DNA from: Sva-07 sp963829585
Lineage (GTDB): Bacteria; Actinomycetota; Acidimicrobiia; Acidimicrobiales; Ilumatobacteraceae
Length of the DNA: 64,000 nucleotides
Direction of reading: 5' to 3'
Assembly: GCA_963829585.1 (NCBI GenBank)
Contig: CAWHJD010000028.1
Coordinates: forward strand, 202,550 to 266,549
The notes under the pieces were generated by a model, which worked only from the letters and a program-made list of their open reading frames with translations, was not told the DNA's origin and made no database searches. The translations under genes and the position numbers were made by a program. Positions 45,432-54,097 of the stretch are shown here, piece after piece (position 1 is the first letter of the stretch; every line of letters begins with the position of its first letter).

Positions 45432-46472
45432 CGCTGCCGTCATTCGGCCATGTCCTGTCGCTGAGCGACGACATCGGGATGTTCGAACACGCCGACCACG
45501 CCGAACCACGACGTGAGCACGGCTACTGCACCGATGACGTCGCCCGGCTGCTGATCGTCGCCGTCCGCGAGCCCGCCGAGAGCCAGGCGGTGCTGGAGTT
45601 GGGCCTGACCGCGTTCCGCTTCCTCACGCGAGTCCCAGAGCGTGACGGGACGAACCCGCAACCGACGCGACGCGAACGGTCGTTGGCGTGGCCGCTACGG
45701 CGTCGAGGACTGCTGGGGACGCAGCCTCTGGGCGTTCGGCACTGCGGCACGTCGCGCCGACGACGAAGGGATGCGTTCGAGCGCTCTGTCGTACTTCGAC
45801 CACGGAGCGAAGCAACGATCGCCGCATCGTCGCGCGATGGCGTTCGCCGCCCTCGGTGCCGCCGAGGTCGCACAGCACGACGCCCGCCACCGCGGCGCTC
45901 GCTCCCTGCTCGCCGACGCCGTCACGACGATCGGACCGGCGTCGAACGACCCGGCATGGCCGTGGCCGGAGCCCCGCCTGTCCTACGCCAACGCGGCGCT
46001 GCCGGAGGTGCTCATCGCGGCCGGCCATCTCCTCGATCGCCCCGACGTCCTCGACGACGGGCTCACGTTGCTGCGCTGGCTCCTCGACCGCGAGACGATC
46101 GATGGCCACCTGTCGCCGACACCCGTCGATGGCGCCGGCCGCGACGACGTGGTCGGACGGTTCGATCAGCAGCCGATCGAGGTTGCCGCGATGGCCGACG
46201 CGTGCGCACGCGCCCACGCGGTGACCGGTGACGACGACTGGCGGCGCGGCCTGGACCTCGCGATCGACTGGTTCGCCGGCGGCAACGACGTCGGCACGCC
46301 GATGTGGGATGTCGCCACGAACGGCGGCTACGACGGGCTCAACCCGACCGGACCCAACCTCAACCAGGGCGCCGAGTCGACGCTCGCTCTCATCAGCACC
46401 ATGCAGTACGCACCCCGTCCGTCGGGAGCCGGACGTACCCCGGTCAGCGGCCCGAGGTGGTCAACCGGCTGA
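45428..46472 (+). pseudogene. (Alpha/alpha)6-barrel glycosidase-like protein with one-base frameshift
   Basis: The gene starts MTLPSFGHVLSLSDDIGMFE at 45428 and reads to FRFLT. The frame then breaks and continues as SVTGRTRNRRDANGRW...GVEDCWGRSLWAFG...NQGAESTLALI. Removing one C at about 45629 gives ESQSVTGRTRNRR and a protein of about 347 residues. Such proteins accompany GT4 and GH130 genes and resemble glycoside hydrolase barrels, but the activity is not established. Its end overlaps the convergent GH130 gene by 29 bp. A sequence error is as likely as real inactivation. Confidence 0.72.
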
Positions 46473-47937
46473 GCAGTTCGTCGACGGGGATCGTGGCGAC
46501 GCTCGCCCCGACGTCGGCGTAGCCGTACGGGAGCACGAGGTGGCCGGCATGGATCATGCTGCCGCACGAATAGACGACATTGGGTACGTACCCGTCTCGC
46601 TCGTCGTCGTCGGGGCTGAGCAGCGGTTCCTTCAGGTGGCCGATCACCCGGCTCGGGTCGTCGAGATCGAGCAGGAGCGCGCCCAGCGTGTAGCGCCGGA
46701 ACGGTCCGACGCCGTGGGTGATCACGATCCAGCCGGCCTCGGTCTCGAGCGGCGATCCGCAGTTGCCGAGTTGAATCAGCTCCCAGGGCCGCTCGGGTTC
46801 CTGGATCACCGACGACTCATGCCACACCCGGACGTCGGTCGACGTCATGATGAAGTTGTTCATGTTGTCGTGTCGGCCCAGCGCCATGTACTTGCCGTTG
46901 ACCAGACGCGGGAAGATCGCCATCCCCTTGTTGTGGGCGGCGCGGCCGCTGAGCGTGCCGACGCTGAAGTGCGTGAAGTCGGTCGTCTCGATCAGCTGCG
47001 GCAGGATCTGATGGCCGTCGAAGGCGGTGTAGGTCGCGTAGTACCTGATCGCTCCGTCGTCGTCGACGAAGCGCACGAACCGGGCGTCCTCCATCCCGTG
47101 GCTCTCCGTCGGGCCACTGGGGAAGAGCACCCGCTCGGAGATGTCGATCGACGCGGGGAACGACGTGCGGTAGTTCGACGACGCCAGCCAGTGCAACACC
47201 CTCGTGGTCTCACCCGAGATCGATCGCTCGATGTCGCCGTCGTCGAGCGCGGCGATGGCCGCCTCGAGTTCGGCCATCGTGAACTCGTCCCCCAACCGGA
47301 CGAGGACCCGTTCCTCGACCTCGTTCAGCGTCTGCATGTCGGCGAGCTTCTTGGTGAAGAAGCCCTTGTCGTAGGCGTGCGGCGTCCGGTCGCCGGTGAC
47401 CGCATAGTCGCTGACGGGATCGAGTTCCACCGAGGCGTCGGCTCCGACGATGCCCGTGCGGAACTCGATCGACGAGCGGTGACCCTCTCCGATCGCCCGC
47501 AGACTCATGATGAAGCGGATGCCACCGGGCTCGACGCCCGACTGGTCGGGAGCAGCGACGATCGACGGGTTGCCGAGCGCCGCTGCCTCGATCGAGTACT
47601 CGTGCGTGAAGTACGCCCCGATCAGGTGGAGACGATCGAGGGAGAGCGTCGCATCGACCAGCTCGACCTGATCGAGACGTGCCGCGACGATGCCCGCATG
47701 TCGTTCGAGCATCGCATCGAGGCTGCGGTGGCGGCCGACGAAGTCCTTGCGCGCAGCGGTCAGTGTCTCGGTGACGGCCTCTTCCGACATCGCCATGATC
47801 CGCTCCAGCACGACCTGCAGGCGCGACGACCCGTCCGGGTAGATCTCTTCGCCCGGCAGGAACGGTTTGGCGATCACGCGTCGGGCGTCGGGCACGAGGC
47901 GAACCGAATCGCGACGGGTCATCAAGAGCGCATCCAT
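46444..47937 (-). CDS. GH130-family glycoside phosphorylase
   Basis: This 497-residue five-bladed propeller protein of GH130, the beta-1,4-mannooligosaccharide/mannosyl-glucose phosphorylase group, has SHGMEDARFVRFV, GRHDNMNNFIM, GNCGSPLETEAGWIVITHGVG and YSCGSMIHAGHLVLPYGYAD. The family phosphorolyses beta-mannosides to mannose 1-phosphate or runs in reverse. I chose ATG at 47937 because it follows GAGGGG; in-frame ATGs further up lack a clear site. It is convergent with the glycosyltransferase cluster. Confidence 0.85.
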   Translation of the reverse strand: MDALLMTRRDSVRLVPDARRVIAKPFLPGEEIYPDGSSRLQVVLERIMAMSEEAVTETLTAARKDFVGRHRSLDAMLERHAGIVAARLDQVELVDATLSLDRLHLIGAYFTHEYSIEAAALGNPSIVAAPDQSGVEPGGIRFIMSLRAIGEGHRSSIEFRTGIVGADASVELDPVSDYAVTGDRTPHAYDKGFFTKKLADMQTLNEVEERVLVRLGDEFTMAELEAAIAALDDGDIERSISGETTRVLHWLASSNYRTSFPASIDISERVLFPSGPTESHGMEDARFVRFVDDDGAIRYYATYTAFDGHQILPQLIETTDFTHFSVGTLSGRAAHNKGMAIFPRLVNGKYMALGRHDNMNNFIMTSTDVRVWHESSVIQEPERPWELIQLGNCGSPLETEAGWIVITHGVGPFRRYTLGALLLDLDDPSRVIGHLKEPLLSPDDDERDGYVPNVVYSCGSMIHAGHLVLPYGYADVGASVATIPVDELLSRLTTSGR

Positions 47938-48078
47938 GAGAACCCCTCGGTTCGCGACGGTCATGCTCGCCATCGGGGTGACGGCGGCGGACGCAACGGT
48001 AGCCGCGTGACCCGCGCCAATGATGTTCTGCCAAGATGCGACCATCGGACGGCGTAGCGCCGAGAACGAGGGGACACC

Positions 48079-48849
48079 ATGGGACAGCTCACAGGACGTG
48101 TCGCGATCGTGACGGGTGCCGCACGAGGATTGGGCCGAGCGTTCGCCGAACGTCTCGTCATCGAAGGGTGCTCGGTCGTCATCACCGATCGCGACCACTC
48201 GATCGGCGAGACGGCGCGTGAGATCGGCGCGACCGGGCACGTCGGCGACGTCGCCGATGCGGCTCATGTACGTGCCGTCGTCGATGCGACCGTCGCCGAA
48301 CACGGCACCGTCGATGTCCTGGTCAACAACGCCGGTGAGGTGATGCCGTCGGGGCCGCGCGACGAGTGGGAGCGTGCGACGCACGACTTCGACCGGATCA
48401 TCGGCTCGAACACGAAGGGTGCGTTCCTCTTCGGCCGCGCAGTCGCGCCGATCATGATCGAGGGTGGTGGTGGCGACATCGTCAACATCTCCACCGACCA
48501 CGTCAAGCCGTGTCCGGAATGTCATCCCCACCACGGGCACGGCGCGATGGACCTCTACAACGCGTCGAAGTGGGCACTCAACGGGCTCACGTTCGACTGG
48601 GCGATCTCACTGGCCCGCCATCACATCCGGGTGAACAACATCTGCATGGGCGCCACCGACACGGCGATGCTGCGCGGCTGGCTCGGATCGGATCCCGACC
48701 CCGAGGTGCTGGCCACGTGGATGCGGCCGGAGCAGGTCGCGCAGGTCCTCGTCGACCTCCTCGAGGAAGGACCCGAGGGGCGAACCGGCGACAACATCGG
48801 CCTGTACGCCGGCCACGAGTGCGTCCTCCCCCCGCCCGACGCCCTGTGA
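48079..48849 (+). CDS. Short-chain dehydrogenase/reductase
   Basis: This 256-residue SDR has TGAARGLGRA, NNAGEVMP, catalytic Ser in NISTDHVKP, YNASKWAL and NNICMGATDTAMLRG. The Asp in VVITDRDH suggests NAD+. A Cys/His-rich insertion (CPECHPHHGHG) between the Ser and Tyr could bind metal. The ATG at 48079 follows GAGGGGAC. It converges with the P450 block, so it may oxidise a P450-made alcohol. Confidence 0.87.
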   Translation: MGQLTGRVAIVTGAARGLGRAFAERLVIEGCSVVITDRDHSIGETAREIGATGHVGDVADAAHVRAVVDATVAEHGTVDVLVNNAGEVMPSGPRDEWERATHDFDRIIGSNTKGAFLFGRAVAPIMIEGGGGDIVNISTDHVKPCPECHPHHGHGAMDLYNASKWALNGLTFDWAISLARHHIRVNNICMGATDTAMLRGWLGSDPDPEVLATWMRPEQVAQVLVDLLEEGPEGRTGDNIGLYAGHECVLPPPDAL

Positions 48850-48860
48850 CGTCCCGAACA

Positions 48861-48917
48861 CCCCGAAATGTGCACGGATGTGCGCGCTCAGCGCGCACCT
48901 GGATGCATTTTTCGGGG
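48861..48917. repeat. Intergenic hairpin repeat, copy C
   Basis: A 57-nt repeat with ends CCCCGAAA and TTTCGGGG, an inner TGCACGGATG/imperfect pairing and the central TGCGCGCTCAGCGCGCA palindrome. It lies between the convergent SDR and P450 genes. It is the most diverged of the three copies (others at 19725 and 42973). Confidence 0.75.
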
Positions 48918-48919
48918 GT

Positions 48920-50249
48920 TCAGGTGACGGGGAGGTGCCAGCAGGTGGACATCTCGCCGAGTCGGAGCGAGCGAATCACGGGTGCGGCACCCGGCGCCAG
49001 CCGGATGTCGGGGCGGGCATCGAGCAGCATGCGTGATGCCGTCACGGCAACGTCGCGGACGAGCGCGTAGGCCGAGCGGGGCCGATCCTTGGGCAGGGCC
49101 GGATGCACCGACGGCCGGCCGAGGCCGAACGCGATGCCGGAGGGGAGGCCGTCGGCGCGGTACTGACCGCGCGGCTCACGCTGGCACAGATCGGTGCGTT
49201 CCACGACGAACGCATCGGGATCGGAGAACACACGTGGATCACGATTCGCCGCGGCCGCCGAGCAGTGCAGGAGTGCTCCCGCGGGCAGCAGACGGCCGAA
49301 ACGCTCGACCTCATGGCGAGCGAACCGCGCCGCGCTGTGCACCGGCGGGCTGTGGCGCAGGGTCTCGAGCCAGGCGAACTTGACGAGCCGGCGATCGTCT
49401 CGCACCGTCTCGAGCTGATCCGGGTTCGTCAGCAGTTGGCACCACATGTTGGCGAGGCCGCCGTGGAGCGTCTCGTGGTCCGCCTCCCAGAGGGTGGCGA
49501 CGATGTCGGCGGCCTCGATCGGACCGCCGTCGAGTTCGAGGCCCGCCGCTGCGCTGATCAGGTCGTCACCGGGATCGGCCCGCCGCTCGGCGAGGAGCGG
49601 TTCGAGGTACCGGGCGAGTTCCGTTGCCGCTGCGTTCCCGTCACGCTGCGCACGAGGGTCCCACCCGCCCGCGCGCTGCATCCGCCAGTACCGCGCCGAG
49701 AACTCGGGCAGGTCGCCGCTCGGCAGGTCGAGCACTGCACCCCACAGTTCCAGCGGCAGCCGCGCCGCGAAGCCCGATGCCAGATCGGGCTCGTCGACGA
49801 GGTCGTCGATCACGCGCTCCACGATCTGTTCGACGTGCGCGTCGATCCGGTTCGCCTGCGCCCACAGCACCGGCGACCTCGGCACCCAGGTCGCGCCCCA
49901 AACCGTCACACCGTGCCGGGTCAAACGTGACGTTTCGGTCCGCCCGGCCGGCGAACCAGCGCTTGGAGCGTGATTCGTAGTTGGCGTCGTCGGCGAAGAC
50001 CGACGTGACGTCGTCGTATCGCGTGATCCAGAACCGGTTGCCGACCCAGTCCCGGTAGCACGGATGGTGTTCCCGCAGGATCGTCAAGAGCCGGTGTGGC
50101 GCGGTGAGCATCTCGTCGCCGATCAGCTCGCGCGGTGCGAGCAGATTGCTGGACTCGGCCACGCGCTCGCGCTGGTACACCTCGTACGTGCGGTAGCCCG
50201 CGGCGGGCAGCGGTTCCTCGTCGTGCTCGACGTAGGTGCGGTTGCTCAT
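48920..50249 (-). pseudogene. Cytochrome P450-like protein, frameshifted and lacking the heme Cys motif
   Basis: The N-terminus (MSNRTYVEHDEEPLPAAG...FWITRYDDVTSVFADDANY) is in one frame and the rest (WAQANRIDAHVEQIVERVID...AFGLGRPSVHPALP) is in another. Removing one base at about 49874 gives LGAEVPVLWAQ and a protein of about 442 residues. The 29-bp repeat lies inside, in frame, encoding NVTFDPARC. At the heme-binding loop, where FGxGxHxCxG is expected, the sequence is FGLGRPSVHPALP with no Cys. So even if repaired it may not be a normal P450. Its start overlaps the next P450 stop by 4 bp. Confidence 0.7.
49904..49932. repeat. 29-bp dispersed repeat, copy 3
   Basis: A plus-strand copy with one mismatch to the others (CGTCACACCGTG at the left end, AAACGTGACG at the right). 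It lies inside the frameshifted P450-like gene, where the minus strand reads it as coding sequence. The frameshift itself is about 30 bp further into the gene. Confidence 0.85.
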
Positions 50250-51679
50250 CGATCAGGCACGTCGAATCGCAGCCACAGTTCGCGGATCGAACCGAGACCG
50301 ATCGGAGCCAACCCGACACCGTCGAGATCCTTCGGCATGCGGCCGGTCTCGATGCGGACGTTGCGGAACACCTCGCTCAGCACCTGCGCGCCGATCACGG
50401 TCTCCTGTTCGGAGATCCAGGCGCCGGGACAGAGGTGCGGTCCCACCCCGAACGCCATGTGGCTGCAGCGGCCCTCCTTGTCGTGACCCGACCGGAGGAT
50501 CTTGTCGCTGTACAGGTCGGTCCGGAAGATGTCGAACCGCTCGGGATCGGCGAAGACGCGGTCGTCGTGGTTCGCCGACACGTCGACCATGTGCACCAGC
50601 GAGCCGGCCGGGATGGCGACGCCGTGCATCTCGACGTCGAAGGTGTTGTGCCGCGGCTGGCCGCCGATCGAGGTGGAGTGCCGGAGCATCTCGTGGAACG
50701 CAGCCTGCCAGAGATCGGGGTGCTCGAGGACGGCCGCGTACTGCTCGGGATGCTGCAGCAGCAGGTACCACAGGTTCATGATGGCGCCGCGGGTCGTCTC
50801 GCCGCCCCCACCGACGATCAGCGCCACGAACGACGAGATCTCCTCGGTCGACATCACGTCACCGTCGATCTCGGCATGGCACAGCTCGGAGATGATGTCC
50901 ATGCAGATCTGCGCGCCGGAGTCGTCGTACAGGAAGGTCGGGGCGGTCCGGCGTTGCTCCACGAGTGACCCGACGTAGTGCTCGAGGTCGGCCCGGGCGA
51001 CGAGGCCGTCGTGGTGGGTGTCGCTCCCGCCGAGGCCCGACATCATCGCGTCGTACCACCAGGTGAACTGGTCGCGGGCCTCCTGGGGGATGCCCAGCAC
51101 CTGCGCGACGACGCTGATCGGGAACTCGTTGGCGAAGCACCGGCCGAGTTCGATGAGCACGGTGCCGTCGTCGAACTCGACGCCCTTGGGGTTGTCGGGC
51201 TCCCACCACTGCTCGATCAGGTCGCGTGCGAGCCGGCGCAGTGCCGGCAGCCGTTTGGTCAGGGCGGCCCCGACGAGGTGGCGTCCGTAGATGTTCCTGC
51301 GACGGCGGTGTTCGATGCCGCTCAGCTCGAGTTGCGTGTTGCCGAGGACGCCCGACGACGAGCCCTTCGGGATCGTGTTGAACCCGACCTCGTCGAAGTA
51401 GCAGGCCGAGATGTCGCTGTAGCGGGTCACGTAGTAGCAGTTGTGCAGCCGGTCGTGGAACACCGGGTAGTGGTCGCGCAGGATCCGGTAGTACGGATAG
51501 GGGTTGCGCCGGAACTCGCTGCTGTCGAAGATCCTCGGGTCGATCAGCGGGGTGCCGTCGTCGGCGTGGCCCATGTCGACGGCCTCGCCGATCGGCATGT
51601 GTGCGAACGTCGCACGCGCTCCGCCGGCCTCGTCGACGTCGATCGTGGCGGCCCGGACCGCGTCGAACGGATTCGTCAT
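50246..51679 (-). CDS. Cytochrome P450
   Basis: This 477-residue bacterial P450 has I-helix ALIVGGGGETTRG, K-helix ExxR in FHEMLRHS and the heme-binding loop MAFGVGPHLCPGAW, so the thiolate Cys is present. It would hydroxylate a hydrophobic substrate with electrons from a ferredoxin system not seen here. The start is ATG at 51679. It lies in a P450-P450-P450 minus-strand run, with an 18-bp gap from the upstream P450 and a 4-bp overlap with the downstream one. Confidence 0.9.
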   Translation of the reverse strand: MTNPFDAVRAATIDVDEAGGARATFAHMPIGEAVDMGHADDGTPLIDPRIFDSSEFRRNPYPYYRILRDHYPVFHDRLHNCYYVTRYSDISACYFDEVGFNTIPKGSSSGVLGNTQLELSGIEHRRRRNIYGRHLVGAALTKRLPALRRLARDLIEQWWEPDNPKGVEFDDGTVLIELGRCFANEFPISVVAQVLGIPQEARDQFTWWYDAMMSGLGGSDTHHDGLVARADLEHYVGSLVEQRRTAPTFLYDDSGAQICMDIISELCHAEIDGDVMSTEEISSFVALIVGGGGETTRGAIMNLWYLLLQHPEQYAAVLEHPDLWQAAFHEMLRHSTSIGGQPRHNTFDVEMHGVAIPAGSLVHMVDVSANHDDRVFADPERFDIFRTDLYSDKILRSGHDKEGRCSHMAFGVGPHLCPGAWISEQETVIGAQVLSEVFRNVRIETGRMPKDLDGVGLAPIGLGSIRELWLRFDVPDR

Positions 51680-51697
51680 CGCGTTGCCTCTCGCTGC

Positions 51698-52975
51698 TCA
51701 GCTCGCGGCACGGAACCCGATCCTCAGTTCCTTCAACGCACGAAGGAAGTAGTTGGGAGCGATCGTCAGGTCGGTGTCGGGGAGGAACCACATCTCGTCG
51801 ATGCGCTCGACCAGGGCCTCGAAGCCGAAGAACAGCTCGCGGCGTGCCAGCGGCGCCCCCATGCAGAAGTGGGTCCCGAAGCCGAACGCGAGGTGCTTGC
51901 GGGCGTCGTCGCGGTCGAGGTCGAACCGGGCGGGCTCGTCGAAGGTGCGCTCGTCGCGGTTGGCCGCCCCGTAGCCGATCAGCACGCTCGAGCCGGCCGG
52001 GATGGTCACACCGTGCATCTCGACGTCGACGGCGGCGGTCCGCGTCAGACGCTGCACCGGTGATTCGAGCCGGAGCACTTCCTCGACGAGCGCGGGGAGG
52101 TACGTGTCGGGATCGCTCTTGAGGCGGTCCCACTGGTCGGGATGCTCGATGAGCAGTCGGACGCCGCCCGACAGCGCATTGGTGGTGGTTTCCGAACCGC
52201 CGACGAACGTGTCGGCCATCATCTCGGCGTGCAGCTCCTCGTCGGTGAGGCAGCGACCCCACTCCGGGATGGGCGTGTTGACCAGGTCGGAGAGCAACGT
52301 GTCGTCGGGTTCGGCCCGGAGCCGGTCGAAGATCGGTTGGAAGTAGTGCTGGGCCTCGATCTCCATCTCCGTCGACCAGACGACCTGTTCGGCGGTCTGC
52401 ATCAGACCGAGGCGCTGCACCCAGGCGTCGGTCCAGGCCTTGATGCGCCAGATGTCGTCGGGGTCGGCACCCATCTGGACGCCGATGATCACGAGCGGCA
52501 ACGGAACGGCGAACTGGCTGACCCACTCGCAGCTGCCGTCGTCGACGAACGCGTCGATCAGCTCGTGGGCGAGCACGCTGATCCTCGGTTCGAGTTCGGC
52601 GATGCGTTTCGGCCGGAAGGCGTGGTTGAACAGGTTGCGCATCTCGCGGTGGTTGGGGTCGTCGCGTCCGGCGAGCGTCGGTGCGGGTACCCATCCCTTC
52701 TCCTCGTAGAGCGTGAGGATCTTCGGTGAGAGGGTTCGGCTGCGCTTGTTCGCCGAGCGGGAGTTGACGAAGCGTTCGGTGTCGGCCAGGACATTGCGGA
52801 CGTCGTCGTGGCGGGTGATCACGTAGCCCTGGAGGCGCTCGTCGAACCACACCGGCGCCTCGTCGCGCAGCGTGCGGTAGGCGCCGTAGGGGCAGTCGTT
52901 GATCGCCGGGTCGAAGAAGCTCACGTCGGCGAGCGCGACCGGTTCGTCGACCGTCAGCTCCTCTGCATCCGACAT
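51698..52975 (-). CDS. Cytochrome P450
   Basis: This 425-residue P450 has I-helix DTFVGGSETTTNA, K-helix LVEEVLRLES and heme loop LAFGFGTHFCMGAP. The ATG at 52975 gives a normal N-terminus (MSDAEELTVDEPVALADVSF). Upstream, the frame is open into the reductase-like gene only because that gene has lost its stop through a frameshift. Operon context: MFS exporter, reductase-like protein and three P450s, all minus strand, suggesting one oxidative pathway such as terpenoid or steroid-type breakdown. The substrate is not determined. Confidence 0.9.
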   Translation of the reverse strand: MSDAEELTVDEPVALADVSFFDPAINDCPYGAYRTLRDEAPVWFDERLQGYVITRHDDVRNVLADTERFVNSRSANKRSRTLSPKILTLYEEKGWVPAPTLAGRDDPNHREMRNLFNHAFRPKRIAELEPRISVLAHELIDAFVDDGSCEWVSQFAVPLPLVIIGVQMGADPDDIWRIKAWTDAWVQRLGLMQTAEQVVWSTEMEIEAQHYFQPIFDRLRAEPDDTLLSDLVNTPIPEWGRCLTDEELHAEMMADTFVGGSETTTNALSGGVRLLIEHPDQWDRLKSDPDTYLPALVEEVLRLESPVQRLTRTAAVDVEMHGVTIPAGSSVLIGYGAANRDERTFDEPARFDLDRDDARKHLAFGFGTHFCMGAPLARRELFFGFEALVERIDEMWFLPDTDLTIAPNYFLRALKELRIGFRAAS

Positions 52976-53043
52976 CGTGGCCCCCAGATGGTCGTCCCGA
53001 CGCTGAGTGTAGAGACGCCCCGACGGGTTCTCGGCGTCGGAGG

Positions 53044-54097
53044 TCAGCGGCTCCAGGCGCTCCCCCGGCCGGCGATCAGCGGCAGGTCGAGGAACGTCTT
53101 CACGCCGGGGCCCGCGCTCGACGACGTACGGGATCGCGTTGACCGCGTGCGCGGCGGTCGACCCGAGGACGTCGCGGTTCCACGAGTGCGGCAGCGTCAG
53201 GTGCATCTCGGGTTCGCCCGTGATCCGGATCGACCAGTCGCCGTTCGGCCAGTCGGGTGCGGCGTCGCGATGCATCCGCCAGACCGTCTCCTGGTGGACG
53301 AGGGCGCTCCCTCCGACCATGGCCCGCCACTGCCAGCGTTGCCCGGCGACGGTGCCTGCCTTCACTGTTCCGGCTGCGGTGTCGAGGTCGTCGGTGGCGA
53401 CCCACGTGTCCATCTCGGAGGTCACCTCGTCGATCGTGGCACCGATGCCGTCGACCACCATCCGGACCGCCTCGGTGAAGAGCCCGTCGAGCCAGGTCCG
53501 GTGACGCCCGGAACGTGACGCGAACTCCTCGGGTGTGCGCCCGAAGTTCATCATCTCGAACATGATCTCGGGCGACGGGTAGTGCTGGAAGTTGCTGATC
53601 TCCCGGACGCTGATCCGGTCGATGCGCAGCGACAGACCTGACATGAGCAGCGGGAGCAGATCGCCGAACCAGCCGGGGTTGGCGCCGGTCCCATGGAACG
53701 CGACCCCGCCGACGGCGCACGCCTGCGACAGGCGATCCATGACCTCACTGCCGTACACCTGCGGGTACATGTAGCCGACCGTCGTGATCACGTGCTTGCC
53801 GCTCGCGAGGAGCCGGCAGAAGTTGTCGAGGTCGGCACCGGGGTCGTCGCCGTACACGAGCGACGGCAACGGCATGTGCAGGACGACATCCGCGTCGAGC
53901 GCCACGATCTCGTCGACGTCGTCGGTCGCAACGATGCCGAGGTCGGCGATACCGGCGAGCGTTCCGATGTCGCGCCCGACCTTGTCCGGGTCGGTGACCA
54001 ACAGTCCGACGATGTCCATGTCGGGACGTCCGGCCACGGTCGCGATCGATGCCCGTCCGACGTTCCCGCTCCCCCACTGCACCACCGCGATGGTCAT
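53044..54097 (-). pseudogene. Dihydrodipicolinate-reductase-like NAD(P)-binding protein, 3' frameshift
   Basis: This Rossmann-fold protein (MTIAVVQWGSGNVGRASI) resembles dihydrodipicolinate reductase and 2,4-diaminopentanoate dehydrogenase relatives that often sit next to actinobacterial P450s. The body is intact to AHAVNAIPYVVERGP. The frame then slips in a GGGG/CCCC run at about 53107-53110. Removing one base gives GVKTFLDLPLIAGRGS and a stop at 53044-53046, about 350 residues. Uncorrected, the frame runs on into the next P450. The damage affects only the last 25 residues. The start overlaps the MFS stop (ATGA). Confidence 0.75.

Noticed and set aside
47938..48540. Long N-terminal extension of the GH130 gene on the minus strand
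   Set aside because: The upstream part is antisense to the SDR gene; the ATG at 47937 has a ribosome site and matches the family length.
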